A stretch of 49,097 nucleotides of DNA from Pseudomonadota bacterium (GCA_016703895.1 JADJBE010000011.1:1-49097); one strand, 5' to 3'; shown: positions 25,068-34,492, numbered from the stretch's first letter. The notes: a model not told the origin generated them from the sequence alone. Numbers and translations are program-made.

Positions 25068-26080
25068 CAAACGAACTCCCCGCCACCCTTGTTACCGAGC
25101 ATGATGGTGCCCGCCTCGGCCATGCGCCGAACCACGATCAGCATCTCTTTCTGCGCGGCCTCGACATCACTGAGACGTACCGGACCCTTGGACTCGAGAT
25201 CGTCCTTGAGGATGTCCGCGGCGCGCTGCGACATGTTCTTGAAGAACTTCTCCTTGAGGACATCGTCAACGCCCTTGAGCGCCAGGATAAGTTGGTCGCC
25301 CTGCACTTCACGCAGCAGCTCCTGCAAGCCGCGATCATCGAGATCGATCAGATCCGCAAACGTGAAGATCAGGTCGTGCAATTTGGCGGCCAGCGCCTCG
25401 TCGGCGGACCCGATGTGCTCCATCACGGTGGATTCGATGCTCGCCTCGAGGTTGTTGATGATGTTGGCTGCCACTTTGGGGCCGCCGAATACGGACGCTT
25501 TGGCATTGGCGTTGCCGGCGAACATCTTTTCCATGACGCCGTCGAGTTCGTTCAACGCCATGGGTTGCACGCCGTCGAGAACGGCAATACGCATCAGAAT
25601 GTCAGACTTCGCGTTGTCGGGTAACTGGGAGAGAATCGCTGCTGCGTGCTCAGGCTCGAGATAGGCCAGCACGATCGCGACGATCTGTGGATGCTCATTG
25701 CGCATCATCTCCGAGACCGCCTTGGGATCCATCCACTTGACGGCGTCCAGCCCGCGACTGGAACGACCGCCCAGAATCCGGTCCATGACGCCCGCGGCGC
25801 GGTCTTCGCCCAGCGCATTGGCCAGCACCTTACGCAGGTAGTCGTCTGTGCCAACACCTAACGAGGTGTGCTTTTCAGTAGCCTCGGCAAAATCATCTAG
25901 AACTCGGCTGACGTCATCGCGCGAGACGCTGGCGAGCGCTGCCATCGCCGCACCGACCTTCTGGACGTCGCGCGGACTCATGTGCTTGAGCACGGCCGAC
26001 GCCTCTTGCTCGCCCAACGCTAACAAAAGTATCGCGGCGCGGTCGGTACCTTGACGGGCGCTGCCGCTGGCAGTTGTCAT
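25067..26080 (-). CDS. fliG: Flagellar motor switch protein FliG
   Basis: This 337-residue C-ring protein contacts the MotA stator and FliF. The N-terminal domain reads DRAAILLLALGEQEASAVLK; the middle has the EHPQIVAIVLAYLEPEHAAA motif; the C-terminal charged torque helix is DLIDLDDRGLQELLREVQGD. Upstream GGAGCG precedes ATG 26080. It is followed directly by fliM instead of fliH, an unusual arrangement. No fliF lies upstream; queC is the next gene on that side. Confidence 0.96.
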   Translation of the reverse strand: MTTASGSARQGTDRAAILLLALGEQEASAVLKHMSPRDVQKVGAAMAALASVSRDDVSRVLDDFAEATEKHTSLGVGTDDYLRKVLANALGEDRAAGVMDRILGGRSSRGLDAVKWMDPKAVSEMMRNEHPQIVAIVLAYLEPEHAAAILSQLPDNAKSDILMRIAVLDGVQPMALNELDGVMEKMFAGNANAKASVFGGPKVAANIINNLEASIESTVMEHIGSADEALAAKLHDLIFTFADLIDLDDRGLQELLREVQGDQLILALKGVDDVLKEKFFKNMSQRAADILKDDLESKGPVRLSDVEAAQKEMLIVVRRMAEAGTIMLGNKGGGEFV

Positions 26081-26309
26081 AGACGCACGCTCCGCGGTCT
26101 CGCAGCAGCGAGCACGACTCGAACGGCGCCATGACAGCGATAACGGGGTTGCATCGACATGCGGTCAGCAGGACTGTGTAGTGGAACTGTCAATCAATGA
26201 GCAACTTCCATGCCACTGAGATTCGCGATCGAATCGTGAGCCGCCACACACTTGCCGGCTATAACGTCAAGAAATTGACGGCGAGCGCCGCTGCGAACCC
26301 TAGCCGAAA
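26081..26309. promoter_or_regulatory. Intergenic region carrying the fliG promoter and end of queC
   Basis: The 229 bp between queC's stop and fliG's start must hold the fliG-fliM promoter. I looked for a sigma-54-type GG-N10-GC pair and saw none convincing. A short inverted word near 26230-26250 could end the queC transcript. Confidence 0.3.
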
Positions 26310-26981
26310 TCAGGCGTAACGCGTGGGATCGGTGACCTTGGCGTCGTCAAAGCCTGCCCGGCGCAGCCGACACGCATCACAAAGCCCGCACGCGCCACCG
26401 CGCGAGTCGGGTTGATAACACGACACCGTCAAGGAATAGTCGACGGCCAGCGCCATACCGCGTTCGATAATGGCCGCCTTGCTCATCTGCATGAGTGGGG
26501 CATGGATACGGATTGCACCGCCTTCCACACCTGTCTTCGTGGCGAGTTGCGCCAGTCGCTCGAAGGCGGCGATGTAGTCGGGGCGACAGTCGGGATAGCC
26601 AGAATAATCGACCGCGTTGACGCCGATGAAAATATCTTCTGAGTGCAACACCTCGGCCCAGGCGAGCGCCAGCGACAGCATGATGGTGTTGCGGGCGGGC
26701 ACATAGGTGCTCGGTATGCCGTCAGTCGCTGCGGTTGGCACAGCGATGTCGCGATCGGTCAGGGCCGAGCCGCCAATATGCGCCAAGTCCACCGCCATGA
26801 CGCGATACTCAGCAGCGCCGAGCGCCTCGGCGACACGCCGCGCGGCATTGAGCTCGATCGCATGCCGTTGCCCATAGTCGACCGACAAGGCGTGGCAGGC
26901 ATAGCCGCTGTCCGCCGCGATGGCCAGCACAGTGGCCGAGTCGAGTCCGCCAGACAGCAGCACCACGGCTTTACGTGCCAT
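26310..26981 (-). CDS. queC: 7-cyano-7-deazaguanine synthase QueC
   Basis: The 223-residue ATP-dependent enzyme converts 7-carboxy-7-deazaguanine to preQ0 in queuosine biosynthesis. The PP-loop is VVLLSGGLDSATVLAIA. The zinc site is C-x11-C-x2-C-x2-C in CYQPDSRGGACGLCDACRLR. VPARNTIMLSLALAWAEV is also characteristic. I prefer ATG 26981; an in-frame TTG at 26999 adds six residues. Downstream of cpoB in the same direction, a frequent neighbour of tol-pal-cpoB. Confidence 0.95.
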   Translation of the reverse strand: MARKAVVLLSGGLDSATVLAIAADSGYACHALSVDYGQRHAIELNAARRVAEALGAAEYRVMAVDLAHIGGSALTDRDIAVPTAATDGIPSTYVPARNTIMLSLALAWAEVLHSEDIFIGVNAVDYSGYPDCRPDYIAAFERLAQLATKTGVEGGAIRIHAPLMQMSKAAIIERGMALAVDYSLTVSCYQPDSRGGACGLCDACRLRRAGFDDAKVTDPTRYA

Positions 26982-26999
26982 CGTATGGCTCAACGCCAA

Positions 27000-27737
27000 T
27001 CAGCGCGCGCTGTTTGGTAGTCGCTGCAATCGTTCCGTAGCTAGCCGGGCAGCATCGGTGCCTGGGAACCGCTGCACAACACTATTGAGCGTGTCGCGCG
27101 CCGCCTCGAACCGCTTTTGCTCGAACTGCGTGTAGCCCAACTTCACGAGCGCGTCCGGCACTTTGCGCGACGTGGGCCAGACCTCGGCAGTGCGCTGAAA
27201 GGCGGCCGCCGCGTTGCCGTAGTCCCGCGTCACGTAGTAGGCCTCACCCAGCCAGTACTGCGCATTGCTGGCCGACGCGCCGGTTGGATAGAGTTGCAGA
27301 TATTGTTTGAAGCCGTCGATCGCACCGGGATAGTTGCCGGACTTGAGCGCGTTGAATGCTCGCTCATATGCCAGTTCGTCGCCTGGCACGGCCGCCGAGC
27401 CACTGCCGGGCGCCGTAAGACCGCTCGCGCCAGCTTCAAGTGCGACTAAGCGGCGCTCGAGATCCCCATAGAGATCGCGCTGCTGCTTGCTGCCGCCTGC
27501 CGTCTGGTTCTCCAACTGCTCGACACTGCCGCGCAGACTGCGCACCTCGCCCTGCAGGGCATCGATCCGCTTGGATAAGTCGAGCAAGCTGTCGTTAGTC
27601 AGCACCCGTTCGACCCTGGCAACGCGGCCATCGAGGTCGCTCAAGCGGATCATCACCGGATCTTCTTCCGGCGCCACGGCACACCCGGCCAGCGGCCCCA
27701 ATAGTGCGGCAATAGCCAGCAAACGACGACGCGACAT
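27000..27737 (-). CDS. cpoB: Cell division coordinator CpoB (YbgF)
   Basis: This periplasmic protein of 245 residues links the Tol system to peptidoglycan synthesis by PBP1B during division. An N-terminal coiled coil (RLSDLDGRVARVERVLTNDS, DALQGEVRSLRGSVEQLENQ) trimerises, and three TPR repeats follow (AFNALKSGNYPGAIDGFKQY, WLGEAYYVTRDYGNAAAAFQ, KLGYTQFEQKRFEAARDTLN). The signal peptide has LLGPLAGC, a plausible lipobox, so this version may be a lipoprotein. ATG 27737 follows GAGG. Starts 9 nt after pal ends. Confidence 0.94.
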   Translation of the reverse strand: MSRRRLLAIAALLGPLAGCAVAPEEDPVMIRLSDLDGRVARVERVLTNDSLLDLSKRIDALQGEVRSLRGSVEQLENQTAGGSKQQRDLYGDLERRLVALEAGASGLTAPGSGSAAVPGDELAYERAFNALKSGNYPGAIDGFKQYLQLYPTGASASNAQYWLGEAYYVTRDYGNAAAAFQRTAEVWPTSRKVPDALVKLGYTQFEQKRFEAARDTLNSVVQRFPGTDAARLATERLQRLPNSAR

Positions 27738-27745
27738 TACGATCC

Positions 27746-28285
27746 TCAACGCGGGTAAATGACTTCGACGCGACGATTCTGCGCGTACGCATCATCATCG
27801 CTACCGGCGACGGCCGGCCGCTCCTCACCGTAACTCACCGTACTGAGCTGCGTCTCGGCCACCCCTTGTAGCAACAGCACGCGTCGGACGGCCTGCGCGC
27901 GACGTTCTCCCAGCCCGATGTTGTACTCGCGTGAACCGCGCTCGTCCGCGTGCCCCTCGAGCCGTACGCGGGTGCCCGCATTATTAGCCAGATAGCGCGC
28001 GTGCGCTGTGACGATCTCCTGCGAGTCGGCGCGAATATCCGCACTGTCATAGTCGAAATAAATGATCCGGCGTGATAACAACTCGCCCGTGGGGCCGTCG
28101 GCATCTTCACCACCACCGACCGTACCGGCACTGCTGACACCGTCGCTGTCGACGCCACCCGCTGCCGCGCCCATGGACTGATCCGCGCCCGCCGTTGCAT
28201 CGGGCCGCGTGTTCTTCTTGCCGAGCGAACAGCCAGTGAGCAGCAGCACGGCTGCCATCGAACCGACGATCAGTAGTTGTCGCAT
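27746..28285 (-). CDS. pal: Peptidoglycan-associated lipoprotein Pal
   Basis: The 179-residue outer-membrane lipoprotein binds meso-DAP in peptidoglycan and is pulled by TolB/TolQRA to constrict the envelope. The signal peptide MRQLLIVGSMAAVLLLTGCS has a lipobox Cys. A Gly/Asp-rich linker leads to the OmpA-like domain (IIYFDYDSADIRADSQEIV, LEGHADERGSREYNIGLGER, RRVEVIYPR). ATG 28285 follows TTTGGAG at good spacing. Confidence 0.96.
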   Translation of the reverse strand: MRQLLIVGSMAAVLLLTGCSLGKKNTRPDATAGADQSMGAAAGGVDSDGVSSAGTVGGGEDADGPTGELLSRRIIYFDYDSADIRADSQEIVTAHARYLANNAGTRVRLEGHADERGSREYNIGLGERRAQAVRRVLLLQGVAETQLSTVSYGEERPAVAGSDDDAYAQNRRVEVIYPR

Positions 28286-28400
28286 AGATCTAACTCCAAA
28301 AAAAACCAAAGATCGCACCGCAGCGATCGGGGCAATTTGTAACACATTTGCAGACGCCCAAGCAGCTTGTCGCTATTCAGACACCGCGCCTCTTGCTGGG

Positions 28401-29723
28401 TCAGTCCTGCGCAGCTGCCGCGCCATTCGTCAAGAAAGGTCCCCACACCGGCTCGCGCACCTCACCTGCATCCGCCTTCAGGCGCTGCGACGTTGCGCCG
28501 TCAACCGACACACTTGCCAGTATGCCCTGGCCTCGTTCGCGTCCCGCATAGATCAAAATGGCACTGTTAGGTGCGAAGCTGGGGGACTCGTCGAGGCGAC
28601 CGCGCGACAAAATACTCACCGTGCCGTTGGCCAAATCCTGGATGGCAACCCGATAAGCGCCGGCATCCAGCGTGGTCATCGCCAGTTGTTTGCCGTCGGG
28701 CGAAATCCGCGCCCGCGAATTGTAACCACCCGAAAACGTAACACGCTTCGGTCGATCGGGGTCACCGATGGCGAGCCGATAGATTTGCGGGTTGCCCGAG
28801 CGGTCCGACGTGAAGTACAGCTCCCGCCCATCGGGCGAGAAGACCGCCTCGGTGTCGATACCGGGGTCTGACGTCACGCGACGCAACGACTGGTTGGCGA
28901 GATCCAGCAGATAGATGTCAAGGTTGCCCGACTTGCCCGACAGCGTGACTGCCAGCGTCTTGCCGTCTGGTGACCAAGAGGGCGCACCGTTCACACCGGC
29001 GCGCGATGACACCATGCTGCGCTGGCCCGTACGGACTTGCTGCACGTAGATAGCGGAGACGCGCCGTTCGAACGACACATACGCCAGCCAGTCGCCGTCC
29101 GCCGACCAAGCCGGCGACATCAGCGGTTGCTTGGACTCGAGGATCACGCGCGCGTTCTCACCGTCCGAATCCGCGACGATCAACTGATAGCGCTGATTAG
29201 GCGGCCGACCATCCACGGAGACATAGGCAATCCGCGTCGCGAAGGCGCCGCGCACACCGAGGATCTTCTGGTAGATCGCGTCGCTGACTCGATGCGCCGC
29301 GCCACAGGTTGCGCGAGGGCGTCGCAAAACGCTCGGTCATCAGCCGCTGTCCATTCAGCACATTGACCAGTTCCACCTCAACGAGGCTCTGGCCCCGGCA
29401 GCGGTGACACGGCCGACAGCAACGAAGTCATTGCGTTGCTGCCGCCAAGCCGCCAAGTCGATGTCTTCGCTGCGAATCGGCTGGGTGAGCATGTCGCCGC
29501 GCGCCATCGGCTTGAAACGCCCACTGCGCTCAAGATCCGCCTGCACGACCGCGGCGACGTCCACGGCGTCTGTGCCAGCACCACGCGCAAACGGCACGAT
29601 CGCGATCGGAATCGGATCGGTGACCCCGGAGGTGATCTCGATCTTGAGCTGCGCCAGGCTGGTGGCGGAAACGGCCAGCGCAATAAGCGCCAGCCCCAGT
29701 TGTCTTGCGAGATGTCTAGTCAT
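28401..29723 (-). CDS. tolB: Tol-Pal system protein TolB, frameshifted
   Basis: TolB is a periplasmic protein of about 440 residues. The N-terminal part (29723 to about 29390: signal peptide MTRHLARQLGLALIALAVSA, then KIEITSGVTDPIPIAIVPFA) and the WD40-like beta-propeller (about 29290-28401; ADSDGENARVILESKQPLMS, GAPSWSPDGKTLAVTLSGKS, FSPDGRELYFTSDRSGNPQI) lie in the same final direction but need two one-base corrections, near 29390 in a GGGG run and near 29300. Between them the middle frame reads SLVEVELVNVLNGQRLMTE. An essential-system gene broken twice suggests sequence errors. Its start overlaps tolA's stop. Confidence 0.92.
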
Positions 29724-30606
29724 TGGGTCTGAATGTTAGCCTGAGATTGCGTTCAAAGAGAGAGGGATCGGGGGGCAATGGCAGCGGCGAGGCACGGTAC
29801 ACGGCCGTTTCCACCGATGAACGCAGTGCATCATCGCCGCCAGTGCAACTTTCTACCCGCACACTAGTGACCTCGCCACCCGGCACCTGGGTCACCGACA
29901 CGTCGCATTCGACGCCCAGTCGCGCCGATGGCGGGCGAATCCAGGCGCGCTCGATCCGCGCCCGGATCTGGGCTTTCCATAGATCGGCGGCCGGCCCAGA
30001 GCGGATGGCAGCCCCCCGCTCCTCGGCAGCCAGGCGTCGCCGCAATTCTGATTCTCGTTCGTCTTGCTGCCGAGCTGCTGCGGCCGCCGCTTTCTCCTTG
30101 GCGAGTTTCTCAGCTGCCAACCGCTGCTCCTCCGCGCGGCGCTTGGCGTCTGCTGCCTGTTTGGCGTCGGCCTGTCGCTTTGCTTCAGCCTGCCGCTTCA
30201 CTTCGGCCGCGCGCTTGGCCTCCGCGTCGCGCTGCGCTTGCTCCGCCTCCCGAGCGCGCCGCTCATCTTCAAGTCGCTCGGCAGCAACTTGCTGCTGACG
30301 CTCGGCTTCACGTTGTTCCGCTAACAACTCAGCCGAGCGGTCCGGCTCAGCTGGTGGTGGCGGCTCAACTGGCGCTGGCTCGGGCACTTGCGCCGGCTCT
30401 GGTTCAGCCACCACGGGTGCTGGCCGAGATGGCGGTAGCCCGTCGAGTTCACGCGCATCGACGACGGCGGCTTCGATCGCAAGCGTCGCGGGGACTGGAT
30501 CGTCACGCCATTGCCACCATGCTGCCAACGCCATGACCACCAAGGCGGCGTGTAGCAGAATGGAGAGGGCCAATGCTCGCCCGGTTGCCGCCTGCCGTTG
30601 CGCCAT
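29716..30606 (-). CDS. tolA: Tol-Pal system protein TolA
   Basis: This 296-residue inner-membrane protein spans the periplasm and transmits the force of TolQR to TolB-Pal. One N-terminal membrane segment (ALSILLHAALVVMALAAWW) is followed by a proline-rich stretch, then a long Ala/Lys/Glu/Arg helical domain with repeats such as AEAKRAAEVKRQAEAKRQAD, and a C-terminal TonB/TolA domain (LWKAQIRARIERAWIRPPSA, VRVESCTGGDDALRSSVETA). ATG 30606 lies 8 nt after tolR ends. Intact. Confidence 0.95.
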   Translation of the reverse strand: MAQRQAATGRALALSILLHAALVVMALAAWWQWRDDPVPATLAIEAAVVDARELDGLPPSRPAPVVAEPEPAQVPEPAPVEPPPPAEPDRSAELLAEQREAERQQQVAAERLEDERRAREAEQAQRDAEAKRAAEVKRQAEAKRQADAKQAADAKRRAEEQRLAAEKLAKEKAAAAAARQQDERESELRRRLAAEERGAAIRSGPAADLWKAQIRARIERAWIRPPSARLGVECDVSVTQVPGGEVTSVRVESCTGGDDALRSSVETAVYRASPLPLPPDPSLFERNLRLTFRPND

Positions 30607-30613
30607 CGTGGTC

Positions 30614-31063
30614 TCAGCGTCGTCCGGTGTTGGGAGGCGGCGGCTCAGTGACGAAACCGACCTTACGTGCACCGGCAGACTGCAGCGCCGTCATCGCATC
30701 GATCACGCGTCCATAGTCCACCCGTCGATCGCCGCGCACCAGGACGGTGGTGTCGGGCGCTCGACGCAGAACTGCTGCCGCGCGCGCCGTCACCTCCACC
30801 AACTCTACTGGCGCATCCTGATCCGCCCCATAGTTCACGAAGAAACGCCCTGCCGAGTCGATCGACAACACGATCGGCTTCTGGTCTTTGAGCAACTGGG
30901 GATCGAGTGGTTGCGCTGCTGCCTTGGGCAACTCCACCCGGATGCCTTCAGCCAACAACGGCGCCGTGATCATGAAAATGATCAGCAACACCAGCATCAC
31001 GTCGATGTAGGGGACGACGTTGATCTCGCTCATCAAACGCCGTTTGCGCGTGCCCGTTGGCAT
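30614..31063 (-). CDS. tolR: Tol-Pal system protein TolR
   Basis: The 149-residue ExbD/TolR protein is the proton-channel partner of TolQ in the inner membrane. It has an N-terminal cytoplasmic tail, one membrane segment with the functional Asp (SEINVVPYIDVMLVLLIIFM) and a periplasmic domain ending VIDAMTALQSAGARKVGFVT. ATG 31063 overlaps no other start; tolQ ends 2 nt upstream. Confidence 0.96.
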   Translation of the reverse strand: MPTGTRKRRLMSEINVVPYIDVMLVLLIIFMITAPLLAEGIRVELPKAAAQPLDPQLLKDQKPIVLSIDSAGRFFVNYGADQDAPVELVEVTARAAAVLRRAPDTTVLVRGDRRVDYGRVIDAMTALQSAGARKVGFVTEPPPPNTGRR

Positions 31064-31064
31064 A

Positions 31065-31763
31065 CTAAGCAGCCTTGGTCGTGCGGCCGGAGTAGCGCTG
31101 CAGGATGGTCGAGAACTCCTCCATGAACGCGTCGTAACGCAGTTCCAGCCGCGACACCTGATCAGCGTAGCGGTTATAAGCCACGACCGCGGGAATTGCG
31201 GCAAACAGACCCGCTGCGGTTGCTACGAGCGCCTCAGCAATACCGGGCGCTACCATGGCGAGCGTCACCTGCTGCGCCGCGCCGATGGCAACGAACGCAC
31301 TCATGATGCCCCAGACGGTACCAAACAACCCGACGTAAGGGCTGATCGAACCGATCGTCGCCAAGTTGGCAAGACCATCCTCGAGCCGATCGAGTTCGCG
31401 CAACTGCGCGACCCGCATCGCGCGGCGCGACCCCTCCAGCAACTGCTCGGAGGAACCGGGCGACTGGCGCAACCTGGCGAATTCGCGAAAGCCGAACTCG
31501 AAGATGCTCGCCATCCCGGTCGAATCGCCTTGTCCCTCGATGCTGCGATAGAGTGCCGTCAGGTCACCGTCCTTCCAGAAACTAGCCTCGAATTCATCAG
31601 CGTTGGCGCGTGCCGCGCGCAACACCGCGCGTTTGCGAAAAATAATGGTCCACGACATAAGCGATGCGAACACTAACAAGGCCATCACGGCCTGCACCAG
31701 CGGACTGGCGTCGAGTACCAACTTGATGATCGACAACTCACTACTCATCGCTTCAGCGCCCAT
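31065..31763 (-). CDS. tolQ: Tol-Pal system protein TolQ
   Basis: The 232-residue MotA/TolQ/ExbB family proton channel has three membrane segments: IIKLVLDASPLVQAVMALLV, GSISPYVGLFGTVWGIMSAF and VAPGIAEALVATAAGLFAAI, the last two lining the pore. ATG 31763 shares a base with the ybgC stop (TGATG) and has AAGGAG 8 nt upstream. Intact. Confidence 0.96.
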   Translation of the reverse strand: MGAEAMSSELSIIKLVLDASPLVQAVMALLVFASLMSWTIIFRKRAVLRAARANADEFEASFWKDGDLTALYRSIEGQGDSTGMASIFEFGFREFARLRQSPGSSEQLLEGSRRAMRVAQLRELDRLEDGLANLATIGSISPYVGLFGTVWGIMSAFVAIGAAQQVTLAMVAPGIAEALVATAAGLFAAIPAVVAYNRYADQVSRLELRYDAFMEEFSTILQRYSGRTTKAA

Positions 31764-32159
31764 CAACGAAACTCCTTGGCAATGAACTCCGGTACCGCAG
31801 TGGGCCGGAAGGTGGCCGCATTGACGCAGGCAACCCGCACCGCAGCATCCGCCAGCACCGCGTCGCCCCGCAACACTTGCTGGTCGAACCAGACGGCAAC
31901 CCGGCCTTCAGGGCGTGGCACGCAGGTCACGCGCAGCTCGTCATCGAGTCTGGCTGCCTGGCGATAGCGGATCTTGAGGTCGACGACCGTAAAAACCACG
32001 CCGTGCGAACTGGCGATCTCACGCTGTGACAGACCCCGTGCGCGCAGCCATTCGGTGCGTGCACGCTCGAGAAAACTTGAGGTAATTGGCATAGTAGACG
32101 ACACCGCCCGCATCCGTATCCTCCCAATAGACCCGCGCCGGCCAGCAAAATTCACTCAC
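31763..32159 (-). CDS. ybgC: Tol-Pal associated acyl-CoA thioesterase YbgC, frameshifted
   Basis: This is a 4-hydroxybenzoyl-CoA thioesterase-type hot-dog protein of about 131 residues. The N-terminal frame from GTG 32159 reads VSEFCWPARVYWEDTDAGGV and VYYANYLKF, holding the catalytic Asp motif. The rest continues in another frame (ERARTEWLRARGLSQREIAS, then VVFTVVDLKIRYRQAARLDD) after one extra base in an A4 run (plus strand) near 32070. The GTG lies inside the end of ruvB, so the genes overlap by 8 nt. The thioesterase acts on acyl-CoA or acyl-ACP in lipid turnover. The frameshift is most simply a sequence error. Confidence 0.92.
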
Positions 32160-33201
32160 GACTGCCGCCCTCGAACAACGACAGCGTCGACTGCGCCTGT
32201 TCCGGCACACGCAGGCCGAAATGCAAGTAAGCGGTTCGGGTTGCGATACGCCCGCGCGCGGTGCGCATCAAGAAACCCTGCTGAATCAAGAACGGCTCGA
32301 TCACGTCTTCCAGCGTGCCGCGTTCTTCACCAATCGCAGCGGCCAGGCTCTCGATACCCACTGGGCCACCGTCAAACTTCTCGATGATGGTCTGCAGCAT
32401 CTTGCGATCGAGCGAATCGAACCCTTGTGGGTCGACCTCGAGCAGATCCAGTGCCGCAGTGGCAATCGCGTCGGTGATCAGACCATCGCCTTTGACTTCC
32501 GCGAAGTCGCGCACCCGGCGCAGCAGACGGTTGGCAATACGCGGCGTGCCACGTGCACGCTCGGCAATGCGGCGCGTGCCGCCGGACTCGGCCGCCACAC
32601 CCATAATCCCAGCCGATCTGGTGACGATGCTTTGCAAGTCATCGACATCGTAGAATTCGAGTCGTTGGACAATGCCGAATCGATCGCGCAGGGGTGACGT
32701 GAGCAGGCCTGCGCGCGTCGTCGCGCCGACGAGCGTGAACGGCGGCAGGTTGAGCTTGATGGAGCGCGCCGCCGGGCCCTCGCCGATCATGATGTCGAGT
32801 TGAAAGTCTTCCAGTGCCGGATAAAGCACTTCTTCCACGACCGGCGACAGGCGATGAATCTCATCGACGAATAACAAGTCCCGCGGCTGTAAGTTGGTCA
32901 GCAATGCCGCCAGATCACCCGGCCGCTCCAACACGGGCCCGGATGTCTGCCGCAGGTTCACGCCCAGTTCGCTGGCCAGTATGTTGGCCAACGTGGTCTT
33001 GCCAAGGCCAGGCGGACCAAAGATCAATACATGGTCCAGCGCCTCTTCTCGCTTCAATGCCGCGGCAATGAAGATCTCCATCTGGCTCTTGACGGCGCGC
33101 TGGCCAATGTAGTCCACCAGACGCTTCGGACGAATCGCGCGGTCCACTGCCGCTTCGTCGCCCGCAGTACGAGCGGATACTAAGCGTTCGTCTGAACTCA
33201 T
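32152..33201 (-). CDS. ruvB: Holliday junction branch migration ATPase RuvB
   Basis: The 349-residue AAA+ motor drives branch migration with RuvA. Walker A is GPPGLGKTTLANIL, Walker B LLFVDEIHRLSP, sensor region TTRAGLLTSPLRDRFGIVQR, and the C-terminal winged helix ends EPFLIQQGFLMRTARGRIAT. Full length. ATG 33201 overlaps the ruvA stop. Confidence 0.97.
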   Translation of the reverse strand: MSSDERLVSARTAGDEAAVDRAIRPKRLVDYIGQRAVKSQMEIFIAAALKREEALDHVLIFGPPGLGKTTLANILASELGVNLRQTSGPVLERPGDLAALLTNLQPRDLLFVDEIHRLSPVVEEVLYPALEDFQLDIMIGEGPAARSIKLNLPPFTLVGATTRAGLLTSPLRDRFGIVQRLEFYDVDDLQSIVTRSAGIMGVAAESGGTRRIAERARGTPRIANRLLRRVRDFAEVKGDGLITDAIATAALDLLEVDPQGFDSLDRKMLQTIIEKFDGGPVGIESLAAAIGEERGTLEDVIEPFLIQQGFLMRTARGRIATRTAYLHFGLRVPEQAQSTLSLFEGGSRE

Positions 33202-33785
33202 CGCTCGGGTGCTGCGCCTTGCAACGCACGACGAATCAGCTCTTCAGTCGAGCCCGCACTCCCCGCTTGCTTCAGCATACGCATGGCTTCGGCCGGTTTG
33301 TATCCCAACGCTACCAAGGCACTGAACGCCTCGGACTCCGGCCCGCTGGCGAGCGCCGTACTGCCGCCACCGGCTGCAGCCACCACATCCAAACGGTCGC
33401 GCATTTCCACTAACAAGCGGTCCGCCGTCTTGCGCCCCACGCCCGGTATCTTGGTGAGCGCTGCTGAGTCCTGACTCTGCACGCAGTGCGCGAACCCCTC
33501 GACCGTCACCCCTGAGAGGATGGCCAGCGCCAGCCGCGGGCCGACGCCCGAGACACGCAACAGACTGCGGAACAAGCGCCGCTCATCGTCTGCCGCAAAA
33601 CCATAGAGGATGTGCGCGTCTTCGCGCACCACGAGATGCGTGACCAACTTGACCTGCGAGCCAATCGCCGGCAGCGCATAGAAGGTGGACATCGGTGCAT
33701 CGAGGTCATAACCAACCCCGCCGACATCCACGGTCAGCGACGGCGGCGCTTTGGCAATCAACATGCCGCGCAGGAAGCCAATCAT
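33198..33785 (-). CDS. ruvA: Holliday junction DNA-binding protein RuvA
   Basis: The 195-residue protein has an N-terminal OB fold (MIGFLRGMLIAKAPPSLTVD), helix-hairpin-helix motifs (LRVSGVGPRLALAILSGV, TKIPGVGRKTADRLLVEM) and a C-terminal RuvB-contact domain (FSALVALGYKPAEAMRMLKQ). ATG 33785 overlaps ruvC's stop (ATGA). The same frame happens to be open upstream into ruvC only because of the indel there; the two are separate genes. Confidence 0.96.
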   Translation of the reverse strand: MIGFLRGMLIAKAPPSLTVDVGGVGYDLDAPMSTFYALPAIGSQVKLVTHLVVREDAHILYGFAADDERRLFRSLLRVSGVGPRLALAILSGVTVEGFAHCVQSQDSAALTKIPGVGRKTADRLLVEMRDRLDVVAAAGGGSTALASGPESEAFSALVALGYKPAEAMRMLKQAGSAGSTEELIRRALQGAAPER

Positions 33786-34301
33786 GACACCACCGCCGAC
33801 CAACCCAGCCCACCCAATGCAGCGAGACGCCGATGGCTGGCATGGCAGATCGCAATAGCCAGTGCATCGGCCGCGTCTGCATTCGGTCGCACCGAGAGCT
33901 GCAGCAAACTCATCACCATATGCTGCACCTGGCCTTTGTCGGCCGAGCCCGCACCCACGATCGCCAGCTTGATCGCGCGCGGCGCGTATTGAACACCGGC
34001 ATCCCGGGGCACGGGCCGCCAGCGCGGCGCCACGGGCCTGACCCAGTTTGATCGCACTGTCGACATTGCGACTGACGAACACGCGTTCAATTGCCAACTC
34101 AGCCGGCTGGTAGGTAGCGAAAACGGTCACCAGCTGCGCGTGTATCTGGCGCATACGGTGGGCGAACTCACTGGCTTTGACGTCGATCGAGCCATGCGCC
34201 ACGTGGACGAGCGCGGCACCGCAGGCGTCGACGACACCGTAGCCGGTTCGGCGTGAGCCCGGATCGAGGCCAAGGACGCGGACGCGTTCGCCCAGCCGCA
34301 C
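33782..34301 (-). CDS. ruvC: Holliday junction resolvase RuvC, frameshifted
   Basis: About 173 residues. From GTG 34301 the frame reads VRVLGLDPGSRRTGYGVVDA (first catalytic Asp) and ELAIERVFVSRNVDSAIKLG (Glu), reaching GQARGAALAA. After a one-base change near 34015 in a GGGG/CCCC-rich word the other frame gives APRAIKLAIVGAGSADKGQV and RPNADAADALAIAICHASHR, with the final Asp pair. It cuts four-way junctions after RuvAB migration. First gene of ruvCAB. Confidence 0.92.
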
Positions 34302-34492
34302 GCGGACGTCGCCGACAGGCGCTGACGCACGTGCGGCATCGGGGTCGTATGCACGCCAGGAACCGGCTCGAGCTTTGCGCATTGTCCTCGCACACAATAC
34401 CGCGCAGGACGGCGCGGTCATTGGTCGTATGATAGCCCGATTCGGGCATCGATACCTTGAGCCGCTAACGCCGACAACTGCTGAGCCTAGCC
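34302..34492. promoter_or_regulatory. Divergent region between ruvC and relA
   Basis: These 190 bp separate the starts of the ruvC-directed minus-strand operon and relA on the plus strand and must hold both promoters. Proteins could be drawn upstream of ruvC in frame (a start at 34381), but the RuvC family begins near LGLDPGS, so I leave this as regulatory. Confidence 0.4.

Noticed and set aside
29723..30298. Plus-strand ORFs opposite tolA
   Set aside because: They mirror the Ala/Lys/Glu repeat of TolA, giving Ser/Ala/Arg-rich nonsense.
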